Part shown: positions 12,253 to 23,560 of the stretch, piece after piece
Position numbering within the stretch: the stretch's first letter is position 1
Layout of the letters: the number at the start of each line of letters is the position of its first letter
NCBI GenBank assembly: GCA_023634235.1
Contig: JAMKCF010000019.1
Span: forward strand, 10,309,684 to 10,373,683
DNA: 64,000 nucleotides
Reading direction: 5' to 3'
Source: Pisaster brevispinus
Lineage: Eukaryota > Echinodermata > Asteroidea > Forcipulatida > Asteriidae
Position numbers and translations under genes: made by a program
Notes under the pieces: generated by a model
The model's input: only the letters and a program-made list of their open reading frames with translations
Told to the model about the DNA's origin: nothing
Database searches by the model: none

Positions 12253-12750
12253 ATGGCATCAAACTTAATCGTCGCTGATTTCAGTGTAGCTCTCCTTCAG
12301 TCGCATTTCCTGATCGTATCTCCCTGCATGTCCTGCATCAGTCCATGGACAAGTTTTGGGAATCATTGCTACCTTCTCGTAATGGATGCCAAGACCTTTG
12401 ATGAAGCTGAACAGTACTGTCAGAGTTTGTCACGCAATGGCAGACCATCTCATCTGGCATCCATTATGAGCCAAGAGGAAAATGACTTCCTCGTCCTGCT
12501 AATCAAATCCACTTTCGGCCAAAGTGGCATGAAAACCTGGTTCGGCTACCGTAAGGACGAATCTGGTAGATTTGCCTGGCTCGACAGCAGTCCATTCGGA
12601 GGTTATACCAACTGGCACGCTGATCTACCCAGTGGCGACGGAGACTGCGCTGAGTTCCTTGATTCTACAAGTGATTTCAACTTCTTGTGGAATGACGTGT
12701 CATGTTACGAACTCAGAAGCTCCGTCTGTAAAATACCAGCCAGGTACTGA
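12253..12750 (+). CDS. Secreted C-type lectin, single exon, intact
   Basis: This is a 165-residue protein. Residues 1-24 form a hydrophobic signal peptide (VALLQSHFLIVSP), so the product should be secreted. The rest is one long-form C-type lectin domain. Its cysteines are at 25, 28, 39, 56, 132, 151 and 159, with FDEAEQYC (49-56), LASIMSQEENDFL (68-80), WFGY (96-99), YTNW (118-121) and WND (146-148). At the sugar-selectivity site, where family members usually have EPN or QPD, it reads LPS (125-127), so sugar specificity cannot be assigned. Compared with the 59699 copy it has an insertion around IKSTFGQSGMK. The start is chosen because the leader and the first residues align with the other copies. 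The whole domain is in one exon. A polyadenylation signal is not obvious nearby. A defence or agglutination role is family inference only. Confidence 0.9.
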   Translation: MASNLIVADFSVALLQSHFLIVSPCMSCISPWTSFGNHCYLLVMDAKTFDEAEQYCQSLSRNGRPSHLASIMSQEENDFLVLLIKSTFGQSGMKTWFGYRKDESGRFAWLDSSPFGGYTNWHADLPSGDGDCAEFLDSTSDFNFLWNDVSCYELRSSVCKIPARY

Positions 12751-12884
12751 TGTGGAACTGTGACTAACTAACTGTAATTACTGGTTTCATGAGTGTCTTA
12801 AGGAGAGAAAGACAAAACTCTATACAATTATTGTCGTGCGCCAAGAAAGTATATTGAGTATGGCGAGTTCCTTAGGGGCATCAC

Positions 12885-13381
12885 TTTCAGTATTCTTGTA
12901 GCTCTCCTTCAGTCGCATTTCCTGATCGTATCACCCTGCATGTCCTGCATCAGTCCATGGACAAGTTTTGGGAATCATTGCTACCTTCTCGTGGCGGATG
13001 CCAAGACCTTTGATGAAGCTGAACAGTACTGTCAGAGTTTGTTACGCCTTGGTAGACCATCTCATCTGGCGTCCGTTATGAGCCAAGAGGAAAATGACTT
13101 CCTACTCCTGCTTATCAAATCCACGTTCGGGCAAAACGGAATGAACCTGGTTCAGCTACCGCCTGGACCGACCCAATGTCCCCTCAACTTGGCGCTTTAT
13201 CGACGGCAGTCCTTCCGGGGGCTACACCAACTGGCATAACGGACTCCCCAGCGGCGATGGAGACTGTGTGGAGATACTTAATAACTTACCTAACAATAAC
13301 TTCTTGTGGAATGACTTAGATTGTTTCCGTACCCGGAGTTTCGTCTGTAAAGTACCAGTCAGATTCTCAGCGAAGCTGTGA
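12885..13381 (+). pseudogene. C-type lectin pseudogene next to the intact gene
   Basis: The copy lies 135 bp downstream of the intact lectin, in the same direction. Homology begins in the signal-peptide codons (TATTCTTGTAGCTCTCC) but the first exon part is replaced, and the nearest ATG (12860) runs into a stop. The CTLD aligns up to a 2-nt deletion at about 13143-13148 (atgaacctgg against atgaaaacctgg), which diverts the frame to a stop at 13237-13239. After the deletion the original frame continues cleanly through YTNWHNGLPSGDGDC, FLWND and VCKVPVRF to TGA at 13379-13381. Apart from the start region and this deletion the body is well preserved, so loss of function looks recent or the deletion may need checking in reads. 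It again has LPS at the EPN/QPD position. Confidence 0.85.
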
Positions 13382-14500
13382 TTCGCAAATAATATGCTAA
13401 CAACTTTTAGGTTGAAATCAAGTTTGAAACTCTCTCAGTATAGATTCACGATTGTACCGTGTCTCGTGAGATAAAAAACACACCCAACTTTTAGAATGTA
13501 TCATTTTGATATCAGTCTGGATAATGCGTGATCGTACAACAATAGAAATGGATACCATCATCACACGGGATTGTGAGTCTGGAGATGGTTGACGAAGTTT
13601 CTGTTATTTAGCAGGGGCAGGACGAGATGATTACAGATTTTGAGAGACGAGAACGCTTTAACATGAGATTTGTGTGCGACATGCATGAGTAGGCACCTGG
13701 GCTACTGTTATTTCCTTTAATTTATTTGTTTTACACCGCACCTATAATATACCCCGATTTACTGGCAGCTACATGCGGTGACTCTCAACATTTTTTTCCG
13801 GCATTCTCCCATGTGGCCATTGATATGGGAAACCTTCAGTGTTCTTTAAACTGCTCCTCCTGCAACCAGTTTACTTAACCTGGTCATTGGATTAGTTGTT
13901 CACTTTCAAGGAGAACCATTTTATTTTCTGACATTTTTATGTGTCGTCCTTATAAAGGGCAACTTTCAGTGTCTTTAAACTGCTCCTTCTACAACCAAAG
14001 TTTTCAACTTTTTCTATGGATTGTTTTTCACTTTTTAGGTTCGATTAATGAAATATAGCAATGTAATTTTTCCTTTTTTATGTCATCTCAGTTTGTTTCC
14101 ATCTAAGAGTAGTAGAGTTGGAGTAATTGCAAGTGCCGAAAAACACCCAAGGGATATTATAAAAATATTGTTGTTATGGACGTACGAATATTATCTTTGT
14201 AGTATGCAATGTTTTTAAGTGCCTACTTTGTTATTGTTGTTGTTGTTGTTACAGTTAGACATATCACAAAATCAAAGAAGAATGACAGGGGACCAGTTGC
14301 TCTTTGACTTGATGTACCTTTTGTGCGTTACCATACTTGAGCGGGCGCGTGGAGCAGATTGACCACAGGCCTAATTAAAATGTGCTAGATTCTAGCACAT
14401 TTTAATGAACCAATTCCAGGGGTTATGATCGAGCAAGGCATGCTGGGAAAAATGGCGCATCGAGATCGATCACACCTGGGAACGAGGATGAGTATATGCA
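13382..14500. other. Lectin 3' flank with a ~145-bp tandem duplication
   Basis: 13400-13590 resembles the 3' flank of the dead lectin at 7.3-7.8 kb (ctctcagta...gagata... through 'atcatcacacgggattgtgagtct'). Two adjacent copies of a ~145-bp unit begin near 13830 and 13965 (cagtgttctttaaactgctcc). A GTT microsatellite is at 14235-14252. No gene is recognised. Confidence 0.4.
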
Positions 14501-14514
14501 GTATACTCAGGATA

Positions 14515-14940
14515 GTTCAAATCAGAAAAATATTGCTTAGCAGAAACTGGTTACCATCCAAACTTCCATAAAGTTTACATTGCTGTGACTGGTGCTCCAC
14601 TCATTTGTTTCTTAGCATAGAAAATTGCTAAGCCACATTACCTGCTTAACAGCTTTATGAAATTGGGCCCAGGTCAGGTCAGGTCAGATGCAGTATACTC
14701 AGTATACTTTGGTCTGCAGTAAACTCGGATAGTTCAAGCCAGGGCCCAATTTTATAGGGCTGTTAAGCAGCAAATTCTGCTTAGCAAATTTCTTTACTTA
14801 GCCAGAAATGAGCGGGGTACCAGTGGCAACAATGTAAACTTTATGGAATGTTGGTTGGTAACTTGTGTCTGCTAAGCAAGATTTTCCTGTGCTTATCAAG
14901 TTTGTGTGTATACAGGCTTTATGAAACTGAGACCAGGTCA
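14515..14940. mobile_element. Pair of oppositely oriented MITE-like elements
   Basis: A common palindromic repeat has ends of the type GGGCCCAATTTCATAG with inner GCTTAAGCAG. It occurs inverted at about 14515-14670 and direct at about 14741-14935. Between and beside the copies are short GGTCAGGTCA tracts and 'gcagtatactcaggata' phrases. Diverged members lie at 20766-20850, 21233-21386, 28102-28328 and 29215-29390. They have no coding capacity. Confidence 0.6.
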
Positions 14941-15132
14941 GGTCAGTCAATGCAGTATACTGAGGATACTCATGTCTATAGGATAGGTCAGGTCAGGTCA
15001 AGCCCATATTTATGAAAAAAATGTAGTCGATGTGTTTGCACGCAAGATTGGTTGCAACTAGCCTTGGCATGCGATAAATCATACTTACCTTGATGGCTAT
15101 ACTTAACAAATGCCCAAAAGGTTTTATCCTGA

Positions 15133-15285
15133 GGGAATAAAAGAGTGGTAATTTGGTGCTTCGTGCCGTGCGACTAATGGACCGAGCCGAAGGACCGAGC
15201 CGAAGGCGAGGTCCATTAGTCGCACAGCCACGACCACGAAAGTTAAAACGAACGTTCAAGACCCAGTCACCACTCTTTTATTCCC
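15133..15285. mobile_element. Hairpin MITE
   Basis: The ends GGGAATAAAAGAGTGGT (15133-15149) and ACCACTCTTTTATTCCC (15269-15285) are perfect inverted repeats. Further in, GTGCGACTAATGGAC pairs with GTCCATTAGTCGCAC. The centre has two direct copies of ACCGAGCCGAAGG. No target duplication is identified. It is non-coding. Confidence 0.7.
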
Positions 15286-15690
15286 ACTTATAAAATGCCC
15301 GTTTTGTAAAAAAGCGTTATAATATTGGAAAATCTGTAAACCTTTCTAAGTTAAAATTTTCAATTCCAGTCACTTCCTTAAGGCTCCCTTTCACGAATAC
15401 AAGGTTTAAATTGCTATTACGTTCGTTCTCTAAACCGTATTTCAAATGCACACATTTTGTTCATTACATCGGGTTCGAGGTTGTCAAGCAGCTCGTTTAA
15501 ATCAATGTTTAAAGTCAATGTAGTCAGGGTACCAGGGTATCCATTCACTAGTACATCGGTTGCTAGGCTATCGTTGAATACTTCGTTGAATAGTTCGTTT
15601 GGTCGGTGAACATGTACAAGAGTAAAAATACACAACACCATGTGACACGCTCTCGGCCAATCAACTGATAGAATCAAAGGAAGAGGTGTA

Positions 15691-15903
15691 ATAAAATATA
15701 ACATTAAATTGGGTTTGAACAAAGAAAAATTGACTGGAGCGGGACTTGAACCAACGACCTCCGGATTAACGTACGGTACGTTTATCCGGAGGTCGTTGGT
15801 TCAAGTCCCGCTCCAGTCAATTTTTCTTTGTTCAAACCCAATTTATAAAAAAGTTACCCAGTCAGTTTCCCTTGTGGTTTATAACTTGATAAAATATAAC
15901 ATT
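15691..15903 (+). mobile_element. tRNA-derived SINE with a palindromic 5' end and 15-bp target-site duplication
   Basis: The direct repeat ATAAAATATAACATT flanks the insertion exactly (15691-15705 and 15889-15903). Inside, 15706-15773 and 15777-15844 are 68-bp reverse complements with a single mismatch and a 3-nt spacer. The right arm is the 3' half of a tRNA-like head (TTGGTTCAAGTCCCGC, B-box type) followed by 'ctttgttcaaaccca'. The tail at 15845-15888 (ttacccagtcagtttccc...acttgat) matches the SINE tails at 18261-18379 and 57945-58095. So the element is a 5'-truncated SINE joined to an inverted copy of its own beginning. Confidence 0.85.
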
Positions 15904-16193
15904 ATTAGCTTGAATGTAAGAAACACAGATTTTCCAGTAGTTATTGACATAATTGTGAAGGTTTGTTACCGCGACCGTACTGTGGGAATTACGCATTGCC
16001 TTGGAGGGGGTGTACTCGAGTAATTATCGTATCATCTTGAAAAGCTTTACCATGGAAGCTAATATAATAGTCATTTCTTTTGCATCATCAAAAGTCGCAA
16101 GTTGTGTAGTTGGCAAGGTACGGGAGGCCCTTACTCTAAAAAAAAAAAATACAACATAGGGATATTATACATTTAAGGTAATTACCCATATCA

Positions 16194-17095
16194 ATGGTTG
16201 CCTCCATGAATTGCCGAGGCTTGGCCAGTTTTGAGAAACGCAAGGATTTTTTTCAATATCTCAGGTCCAAAAAATGTTCTATCTATTGTTTACAAGATGT
16301 CCATTTCGATGCGGAATTAGAAGGGCTCGTCCGTGCTGAGTGGGGACTTCAATATTTCTTTAGTTCCTTCAAAAGTAATTCCAGAGTGTTGCTATTCTTC
16401 TTAACAATAATTTTGAGTTTAAAATATCTAACATGAAGACTGACATGATGGGTAACATGCTGGCTTTAGACATTGTGACCGGGTGATTGTACATTGACTA
16501 ATAGTAATTTGTACGGGCCTATTTCAGATGACCCTGGATTCTATGGTAATGTTTTTGAAATTATGTGTGATATGGAAAATACCCATACTATTCTTTGTGG
16601 AGATTGGAATTTTATTTTGAATCAGTCTTTAGATTGTATTAATTATAACAACCTCAACAACCCTTTAGCTAGAAATAAGGTTTTAGAAATGTGTAATGAT
16701 TTCGATTGTATTGATGTGTGGCGTACCTCTGATGATACACGTGGATGCAACCCAACTCGCTTAAACAATCCAGACTAGATTTTTTTCCGATTTCATCTGA
16801 ACTCAACATCAAACTAGTTAGCTGTGATATTAAACCAGGTTACAGGACAGATCATTCTTTAATTGATATTACCTTGGATCTTAGTAAAATAGAACACGGC
16901 TATGGCTACTGGAAGTTTAATAACTCTTTGCTGAATGATCCACAATCTGCAACCCTTGTTAAGGACACTATCAGTGAGGTGCTTGGAGATTATGCTGCCT
17001 CTCCTTATTTACAATCTATAACCTCAGCAATATTCACCCTAAAGATATTCAGCTTACAATCAACGATCAGGTTTTCTTCGAAATGTTGCTTATGA
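16194..17095 (+). pseudogene. LINE apurinic endonuclease domain remnant
   Basis: Three reading frames together cover an APE-type endonuclease. 16194-16436 has MNCRGLASFEKR and YCLQDVHF. 16494-16778 has YGPISDD and ILCGDWNFILN. 16745-17095 has SRLDFFPIS and PGYRTDHSLIDI, the last being the conserved C-terminal histidine region. At least two frameshifts separate them, plus a deletion near 16436-16494. It would nick target DNA in a live element, but it cannot be active here. Confidence 0.8.
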
Positions 17096-17164
17096 AAATT
17101 AGGGGTAAGACGATTTCTTATTCCGCTTGGAAGAAGAAAGAATGTAATAAGATCGAGTCTACAT

Positions 17165-18869
17165 TTGAAAAAGAAATTAATTTCTTGTCAGATAAAATAT
17201 CCAGAGAAGACGCTACCTCTAAAACATATTTTGAATGCTAAGCAGGCGGAATTGGCGGACCTCCGTAAATCAAAAATGGAGGGGGTTATTATTAGGTCTA
17301 AAGCTAGATGGCTTGAATGTGGCGGAAAGCCATCTAAATTTTTCTTGAATATGGAAAAACGCAACTTTGTCAATAAGTCGATTACGGGTATTGTCAATGA
17401 GGCTAACTCTGTTTTAACCAGCTCGAAGGACATTCTTAACGAAGCTAGAAGGTTTTACAAATCATTGTATTCCTTCAGGAATGTTCAAGATGGAGTCAAA
17501 CTTAATTCCATTGTCGCTAAAGCTTCCAAACCTATTCTTTCCGATTCAATAAGGGACAGCATCGAGGGACCTCTGTCCTTTGATGAGCTATTGCTATAGC
17601 CCTGAAGAAAAGTACGAGTGGCAAATCACCTGGTTCAGATGGCTTTAGCTTCGAGTTTTACAAACATTTCTCCTCAGAGCTCGCCTTACTTCGTTCGCTT
17701 AATTATGCATACTTTTCAGGTAAATTCTCGGTTACACAAAAGTACGGGATCATTACTCTTTTGCCTAAAGGGACAAACCCCGACAGTATCTACAAAATTG
17801 GTGCCCCATTTCGCTTTTGAACACTTCGTACAAAATTGCTTCAGATTGTACTGCTGAGAGGCTTAATGGCTGCACTCCCCATAGCATTCATGAGAGACAG
17901 GAAGGTTTTATGGCGGGTCGTTTTATTGGTGAGAACATTCGCCTCATGTATGATTTACTTAATATAACTGATTCGAATAATATTCCAGGTATTTTCGTTT
18001 CTATTGATTTTGAAAAAGCCTTCGATTCTGTCTCATACGAGTTTGTTTTAAAAGTACTGAAGTGTTTTAATTTCGGACCCTCAATTCTAAACTGGGTTAA
18101 ACTGTTTTATAATCAAGCTTCCTCTTCTGTATTTGTAAATGGGATTTTGTCTGAATAATTTAACATCGAGAGAGGCTGTAGACAAGGAGACGGTTTAAGT
18201 CCTTATCTTTTTTTCCTTTGTGCAGAAGTATTGTCAATGATGTTATGCAATGATAAAGATACGTTAATCCGGAGGTCGTTGGTTCAAGTCCCGCTCCAGT
18301 CAATTTTTCTTTGTTCAAACCCAAATTAATAAAAAAAAATTACCCGGTCAGTTTCCCTTGTGGTTGACTACTTGATATCAATGATAAAGATGTCAAAGGT
18401 TGAGATAGGCGGGAATGAATATTGCCTTTTGCAATACGCTGACGACGCTGTTCTAATTTTGAAAGGATCTGAATCCTCCATGCGTTCCGATTTCGAAAAT
18501 TTGGACACATTTGCCAACATTTCAGGTTTTAAGGTTAATGTTGATAAAACGAACGCTATGTGGATTGGTTCGAAGAAGAACAGTCTCAATAAGCTTTGCA
18601 GTGAGATAAAAGTTAACTGGGTTGACAATAAGGGGTCTTTCAAAGTACTGGGCGTTGATTTTTCGACCGACTTAGATTCAATGGTTTCGTTAAACTACAA
18701 AAAGGTGATTGTATCATTACGTAAGCACATTGGTATGTGGTCTAAGCGTAATCTTACTGTGCTTGGAAGAGTGACAGTGGTTAAATCTTTGCTTTTATCC
18801 AAACTTACATTTTTTATTTTGTCTATTCCTATCAATACCATCAAAAACCTTAACACCATGTTTTTTTAA
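17165..18869 (+). pseudogene. LINE reverse transcriptase remnant
   Basis: 17165-17599 is the connector before the RT. 17601-17860 contains the GKSPG...DGFSFEFYK block in a broken frame. 17817-18158 holds EGFMAGRFIGENIR and the first catalytic motif IDFEKAFDS (18002-18028). 18160-18240 has GCRQGDGLSPYLF. The second catalytic motif YADD is at 18435-18446, within 18360-18869. The SINE at 18261-18379 interrupts between these two catalytic blocks, and there are further frameshifts. Catalytic residues are still readable, so decay is moderate. Confidence 0.85.
18249..18391 (+). mobile_element. 5'-truncated SINE inside the LINE, with 12-bp target-site duplication
   Basis: AATGATAAAGAT is present at 18249-18260 and again at 18380-18391, bounding a 119-bp insert (18261-18379). 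The insert starts ACGTTAATCCGGAGG, has TTGGTTCAAGTCCCGC, then 'ctttgttcaaaccca', an A-rich linker, and the tail 'cagtttcccttgtggttgac'. It begins at nearly the same base as the palindrome centre of the 15.7-kb copy. The insertion postdates the LINE. Confidence 0.85.
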
Positions 18870-18895
18870 ATTTAATTTGGAAAGGTAAAGATCGT

Positions 18896-19730
18896 GTGTC
18901 TAGAAATTCAATGGTTCAGGATTATTATAGCCTAGGTAAAAGTCACTTGGATCCGGAGACTTTCGTTCACAAAATGCTCGGGTTGGGCCTCACGCGCCCA
19001 TGTCATTTTAAATATCTCCAATCTGGGCCTATTAGAGGGTGGTGTTCACAAGAACAATCTTTTCCGGGCAATAAGTTTTGGATAGACGTTTTGAACGCTT
19101 GGTCTTCCTTTACTCAGATAGATTTTCCCCTACCACAAAAGAAGACCTGGAATCAAGGAATCAACCGGGGTTTCTTTTCTTGGTGAGTTGTTTTGTGATC
19201 GCGATAACTTTCTCTCTTTTAACAACTTTAAAATTAAGTTTAAGGTCCGTACTAATTTCATAGAATATGGAGCTGTCATATTGTCTTTTCAATAACTACT
19301 TAATAACGACGTCAATGCCATTCTTCGTCTCTTCATACCATTTAATTCTAATGCTATTTTAAGCGACAAAAAGGGTTCAAGAAGAATCTATGACACATTA
19401 GCACCTATCAGGAAAGTTGTACGTAAATGTATTACTAAATGGGAAGATCAACTCCACATTAACTACGACTTGCACACCTGGTCCAAGGTCTTCAAAGCTC
19501 TTTTCAAAATGTACTGTTGACACGAAGTTGCGGTGGTTCCAATTCAGAATTATTCATGAAAATTTTAGGTTCGAATTCATTTCTTTATCAAATCAGCAGA
19601 TCTAGCTCAAATTTATGTACATTTTCCAAAAGTGAGTGGAGACCCTGCTTCATTTATTCTGTGGTTGTGCCATCACTGTATCCTTCTGGATTTCAGTATT
19701 CTTTGGGGTTGAGGAAAAAAATGGTTTAAG
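18896..19730 (+). pseudogene. LINE C-terminal region remnant
   Basis: Frames at 18896-19186 (SRNSMVQDYYSLG, then HKMLGLGLTRP and KFWIDVLNAW) and shorter pieces to about 19730 continue the LINE ORF2 C-terminus after the RT. Between them are frameshifts and a probable internal deletion, since the part between VQDYY and the tryptophan-rich region is shorter than I would expect. Confidence 0.55.
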
Positions 19731-20075
19731 ATTTACTGTCAACAATGAGCTTTTACTGTTTGGTAAAACAGACGCTCAGTGGACAAATCTAAATCTGTTT
19801 CTTTTGATTTGAAGGTTTCATATTCATAAAAAAGAGAAATGTATGTACATGTATGCCTCATAAGGCAACATCACAAAATTCTTTAGTAAATGGGGTTCTC
19901 TGTCTGCACTGTGCCTCGACTAATGTCTTTTTATTAATTTGTAACATAAATTTTGTAAATTAATCTGTTATTTCGAAACTATAACTATTGTTATTTTCCT
20001 CTTTCTGGTGTGAATCAAAAGATCAATAAATGAGAATCCCCCGGGACTAAACAAAAATAATAATAAAATAAAAAG

Positions 20076-22245
20076 ATCAATGATAGATCACTTTCGTTTA
20101 GAAAACAAAACGATATACACACTAATTTAAAACTCGTAAAACGTGTTCAAGTATTGGTTAAAAATGGTATAATGTGCTAGCTTTTGGGATACATAAGGTT
20201 GTATAGTTATGCACTAATGTTTGTCAACGTGAGTAAACAAAAGAACTGCTAAATAAAAGGGAAAACTTGCCACGGGATATATAAACAGCTTGGCATTGTT
20301 CAAAGTGGCTTTGTCATACAAAAATAGGCCCTCGTGTGGAAAATTTCTTGCAACTAAAGTATATTGCGCCACCTGTTGTTTATAATTTGTACGTGGATTT
20401 TAGGTAAGTTAACGAAGATTAGTGCACTACAAAATAGGGTTTCGACAAATCTTACTTCTATCCTATCCTAATATTTGAGTTAATTTAATAGTACCTGCTT
20501 ATTATTGGAGAAAATACAACCATTGCATGCAGGTGTTAAACAAGTACATGTTTGGATTTTTAAAACACCTGTAATTTGACGGCAGCGTCAGAAAATACAG
20601 ATAAATAAATAGATCGTTCTCACCGCCCCCTTGGAATAAAAATGCAGTATTCCCTACGATCAGATCGCCATTTCGCTCTGGGAACGGTTAATGACTCGCA
20701 CACGCAGTCGCACACTCAGTAGGCCTACATTCTGTACATTCTGTACTACATTCTGTACTGTTGAATGCATGGGCTCACTTATAAGTTTGTGTGCTTAGCC
20801 AGTTTATGTGTGCTTAACAACTTTTTGAAATTAGGTCCATGGCGCATAACCATCTATCCGGTTATTACTTTGTTGAGACCAGTGGACGGGTACCCCTTTT
20901 CAGTCAAGTGTTCTATGGCCCCATTTTATTATAAAAAGGTCAATTCATTACTCCTAAAAGCCAAGTCATCGAGCTCTTATTCCTGACTGAGCCATCAACA
21001 TTAAACGTAATAAGAAGATCCAGGCGCGGTTCCACAGGGTGGGGGGGGGGGGGGGCTTTAGCACCCAATCTTTTGCCAAGCACCCTACCCCCCCCCCCCC
21101 CCCCCAAAGAGAGAAAAAAGCATTGACAAAAAATGAAGAAGAGGAAGAAGACATTCTGGAAAATACTGGATTTCCTTTGTGACTGGTATCCTCGTATCCT
21201 GCTTGTAGAACATTTTAAGCATTATTTTCTGCTTAAGAATTATATTGGACCCTTTGCCCAATTTCATAGCGCTTCTTAGACAGAAAATTAGCTAAGCCCA
21301 TTATGCTTACCGATATCCCCATTTTTGCTTAGCAGTAGATAGCTAAGTGACATTATCTGCTTCGGCAGCTCTATGAAAGCGGGCCAGGGCTAGTTATCAA
21401 AAATTTAGATCAAGGGTCTCTTTGTTCAAAGATTTGTTGTAGTTGTCTAGAAAATATTTCTTCTGACTTGCTCCATTCTTTAACGGGGGTGTTCATGAAG
21501 GGACCGCAAATCTCATAGCTATTTCTTCCTCACAAATATTGTTTTCAAAAGTCTTCAAAACATCAAGATGTTTAATGACAATGTTTAACATTTTCCTGTA
21601 AAAGCCATATTTATGGCAAAAATAATGTGTATATTATTTAGGATTATCCCCTCCATCGCAAGAAAAGTGTTTCCCATAAAATATTGCGTCTTGCCCTTCT
21701 CATGACTCCTATGGTACCCATGGACAGTGGATATGCAAATTATTCACAGTGGCTTTTGCTCCTTTTATATGCAAATTTTTCGGTAGGGCGTTGGCCTACT
21801 CCATGAAGGCAAGATGGCCGACCACGAGTGACTCCATGTTGGCTCTCCAGTTTCTCCGTATTTTATAGCCAATTCCGTCGACAAAACCACTGCAAAGTGA
21901 GTGAGGTGAGCTGAATATTAGTTATAGAACCCCTTGAAAGAGTCCCTAAGGTGAATATGAGATTTCAAAACGGCCAAAATGAAGGAAACATGTGGCTTAA
22001 CTGTTAAGTGTGGCGGCAATCTTTGAAACACACGTGTGCTGACAATGCCTGAAGCTCGCATCCAGCCCTTACTAGTTTTAAAGACCAACAAGACAAGAAG
22101 TGTTTATGACGAAAAGACTGAAAATGTTCGTGTAAATTGTTGTCATTATTTCGAGACACAGTGAACTAACAACTGGGTAACGGCTTGTGTTGGTTTGTAT
22201 TGTGTGGTTCAAGGAAAACTTTCCCACCCCACATATCTGGGCAGC
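20076..22245. other. No gene; MITE relics and paired G/C homopolymer runs
   Basis: Relics of the CCAATTTCATAG-type MITE lie at 20766-20850 and 21233-21386. A run of about 16 G (21040-21055) is followed 30 bp later by about 18 C (21088-21105) and could pair as a hairpin. 21780-22200 looks unique but has no recognisable coding frame. Confidence 0.4.
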
Positions 22246-22249
22246 GGTC

Positions 22250-22470
22250 AGGTTGGCTCAGTCGTTTCGTCCCTGCCTTTCGGCCTCTGTGGACCCTAGT
22301 TTGAAAAGCCTTGCATGAGGATTGGATTTTCAGTCCCTAACTGACTGTGTGGGTTTTCCCTCTTTGGGGTTTTCCTCCTACGCCTAAAACTAACATGTCT
22401 TCATTGTCTTCTTTTAATAAGTTGGTGTGATGTTTCCATTAGGATGCCTTGCTGACAATGAAATTCAGAT
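22250..22470 (+). mobile_element. Probable tRNA-derived SINE, second family
   Basis: TTGGCTCAGTCGTTTCGTCC resembles a tRNA A-box. About 50 bp later AGTTTGAAAAGCC is a degenerate B-box (GGTTCGAATCC type). It is followed by a non-tRNA body (ttttcagtccctaactgac...). Only one copy is present in the window, so the boundaries are estimates. Confidence 0.4.
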
Positions 22471-23334
22471 TCAGAGTCAGATCTCTGTCAGTTGTTAGAA
22501 AGATCAGCTTAAAAGCTATAGCTTACTTACATGATTTTGCCGCCAATTTATAGGTCATATTATACTCTTACCTAAACAATGAAAACCCAGTGCTACTTGC
22601 TAATCACCATATTTAGGCCATGGGCACAACCAGCAATGTTAAAGGTAGCAGGAATTGCTTTTTGAAAATCTTTTACTTCATCCATGCACGGCCATAAAGC
22701 AAACTCTTGTCATCTTTCAACTTTCCTTTTTTTTTGAAGAAAAAAGTATAAATTTGTGCAAACAAATTAAATTAGCTATTGCAAACTGCTTACTAATCAA
22801 AATGACCTTTGGTATTACATCAGGGCTTGATCTTGGGAAAAAAATCCACTGACACTGCAGGGCTTGTAATAAAAAATATTTTCTGGTGCAGAAATTTTTT
22901 TACAAGACCTGCATCAAAATGAGAACAACTATCTGCACAGTCAAAATAGTTACTGGACTCAAAGTCAACATTTGAACATAACGTTTGAAATTAAAGATGA
23001 GGTGAGGTGAAGCAATGTTTTTCAAATACACCAGACTTTTGGACTTGTCTGCTGGCTGTAAGTTCACTGGCCCAATGCTATGTAAATTTTGAGTCCTAAA
23101 TTAATGAAAAAAGGGGAAAGGTAACAAAAAATTGGCCCTCTTTGAAACACCTTCGACCCCAGCAGAGTCTTTCTCAAAGGTTAAAAACTGTTTTTAAGGC
23201 ATACAATCCCCATCTAAGTCAGACATTTTGTGTCATACATTCATGTTTCTTTCTACTTGTAGGTGTCTTAATTCAGAAAAATGTATGAGAGTAATAGAAT
23301 AGGCACACTCTGTATACTTCTCTTTGAATCATGA
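22471..23334. other. No gene recognised
   Basis: AT-rich sequence without supported features on either strand. Confidence 0.35.
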
Positions 23335-23560
23335 TAATGTAGAACATCAGAAATCTTGGCAAAAAGTAGAATTGAATCTCAAGATTTAGTATTGGTAATA
23401 ATGGCGAACCAACTGCTGCAAGTTTGCTTCATACTCTGAATTAAGATATAAGCTTTGAATCAAGATAAGGTAGAACATCAGAAATCTTGGCAAAAAGTGT
23501 CTTTGAATTATGGGATCTAGAATTGGTAGTAAAGGCGACATTGAGGTTACAGCTTTTGCT
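23335..23560. repeat. Tandem duplication, ~130-bp unit
   Basis: 'gtagaacatcagaaatcttgg' with 'caaaaagt' occurs at 23338-23367 and again at 23469-23498, with similar following sequence (tttagtattggtaataatggcga against tctagaattggtagtaaaggcga). Just downstream, 23735-23850 has three short phrases of the type 'gggtgtccaaatt'. No gene is recognised. Confidence 0.6.

Larger units (their letters stand above)
16190..20075 (+). mobile_element. Dead L1/Tx1-like non-LTR retrotransposon
   Basis: One ~3.9-kb element reads in order: apurinic endonuclease start (SMNCRGL), the GDWNF endonuclease motif, connector (RSKARWLECGGKPSKFFLN), reverse transcriptase and part of a C-terminal region. It ends near 20030-20075 with 'gatcaataaatgagaatccc' and an A-rich tail. 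Motif order and wording suit the L1/Tx1 group, although the clade is assigned from memory. No ORF1 is seen upstream of 16190, so it is probably 5'-truncated. Multiple stops and frameshifts break it, and a SINE sits inside the RT (18261-18379). A flanking target duplication was not identified. Confidence 0.85.
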
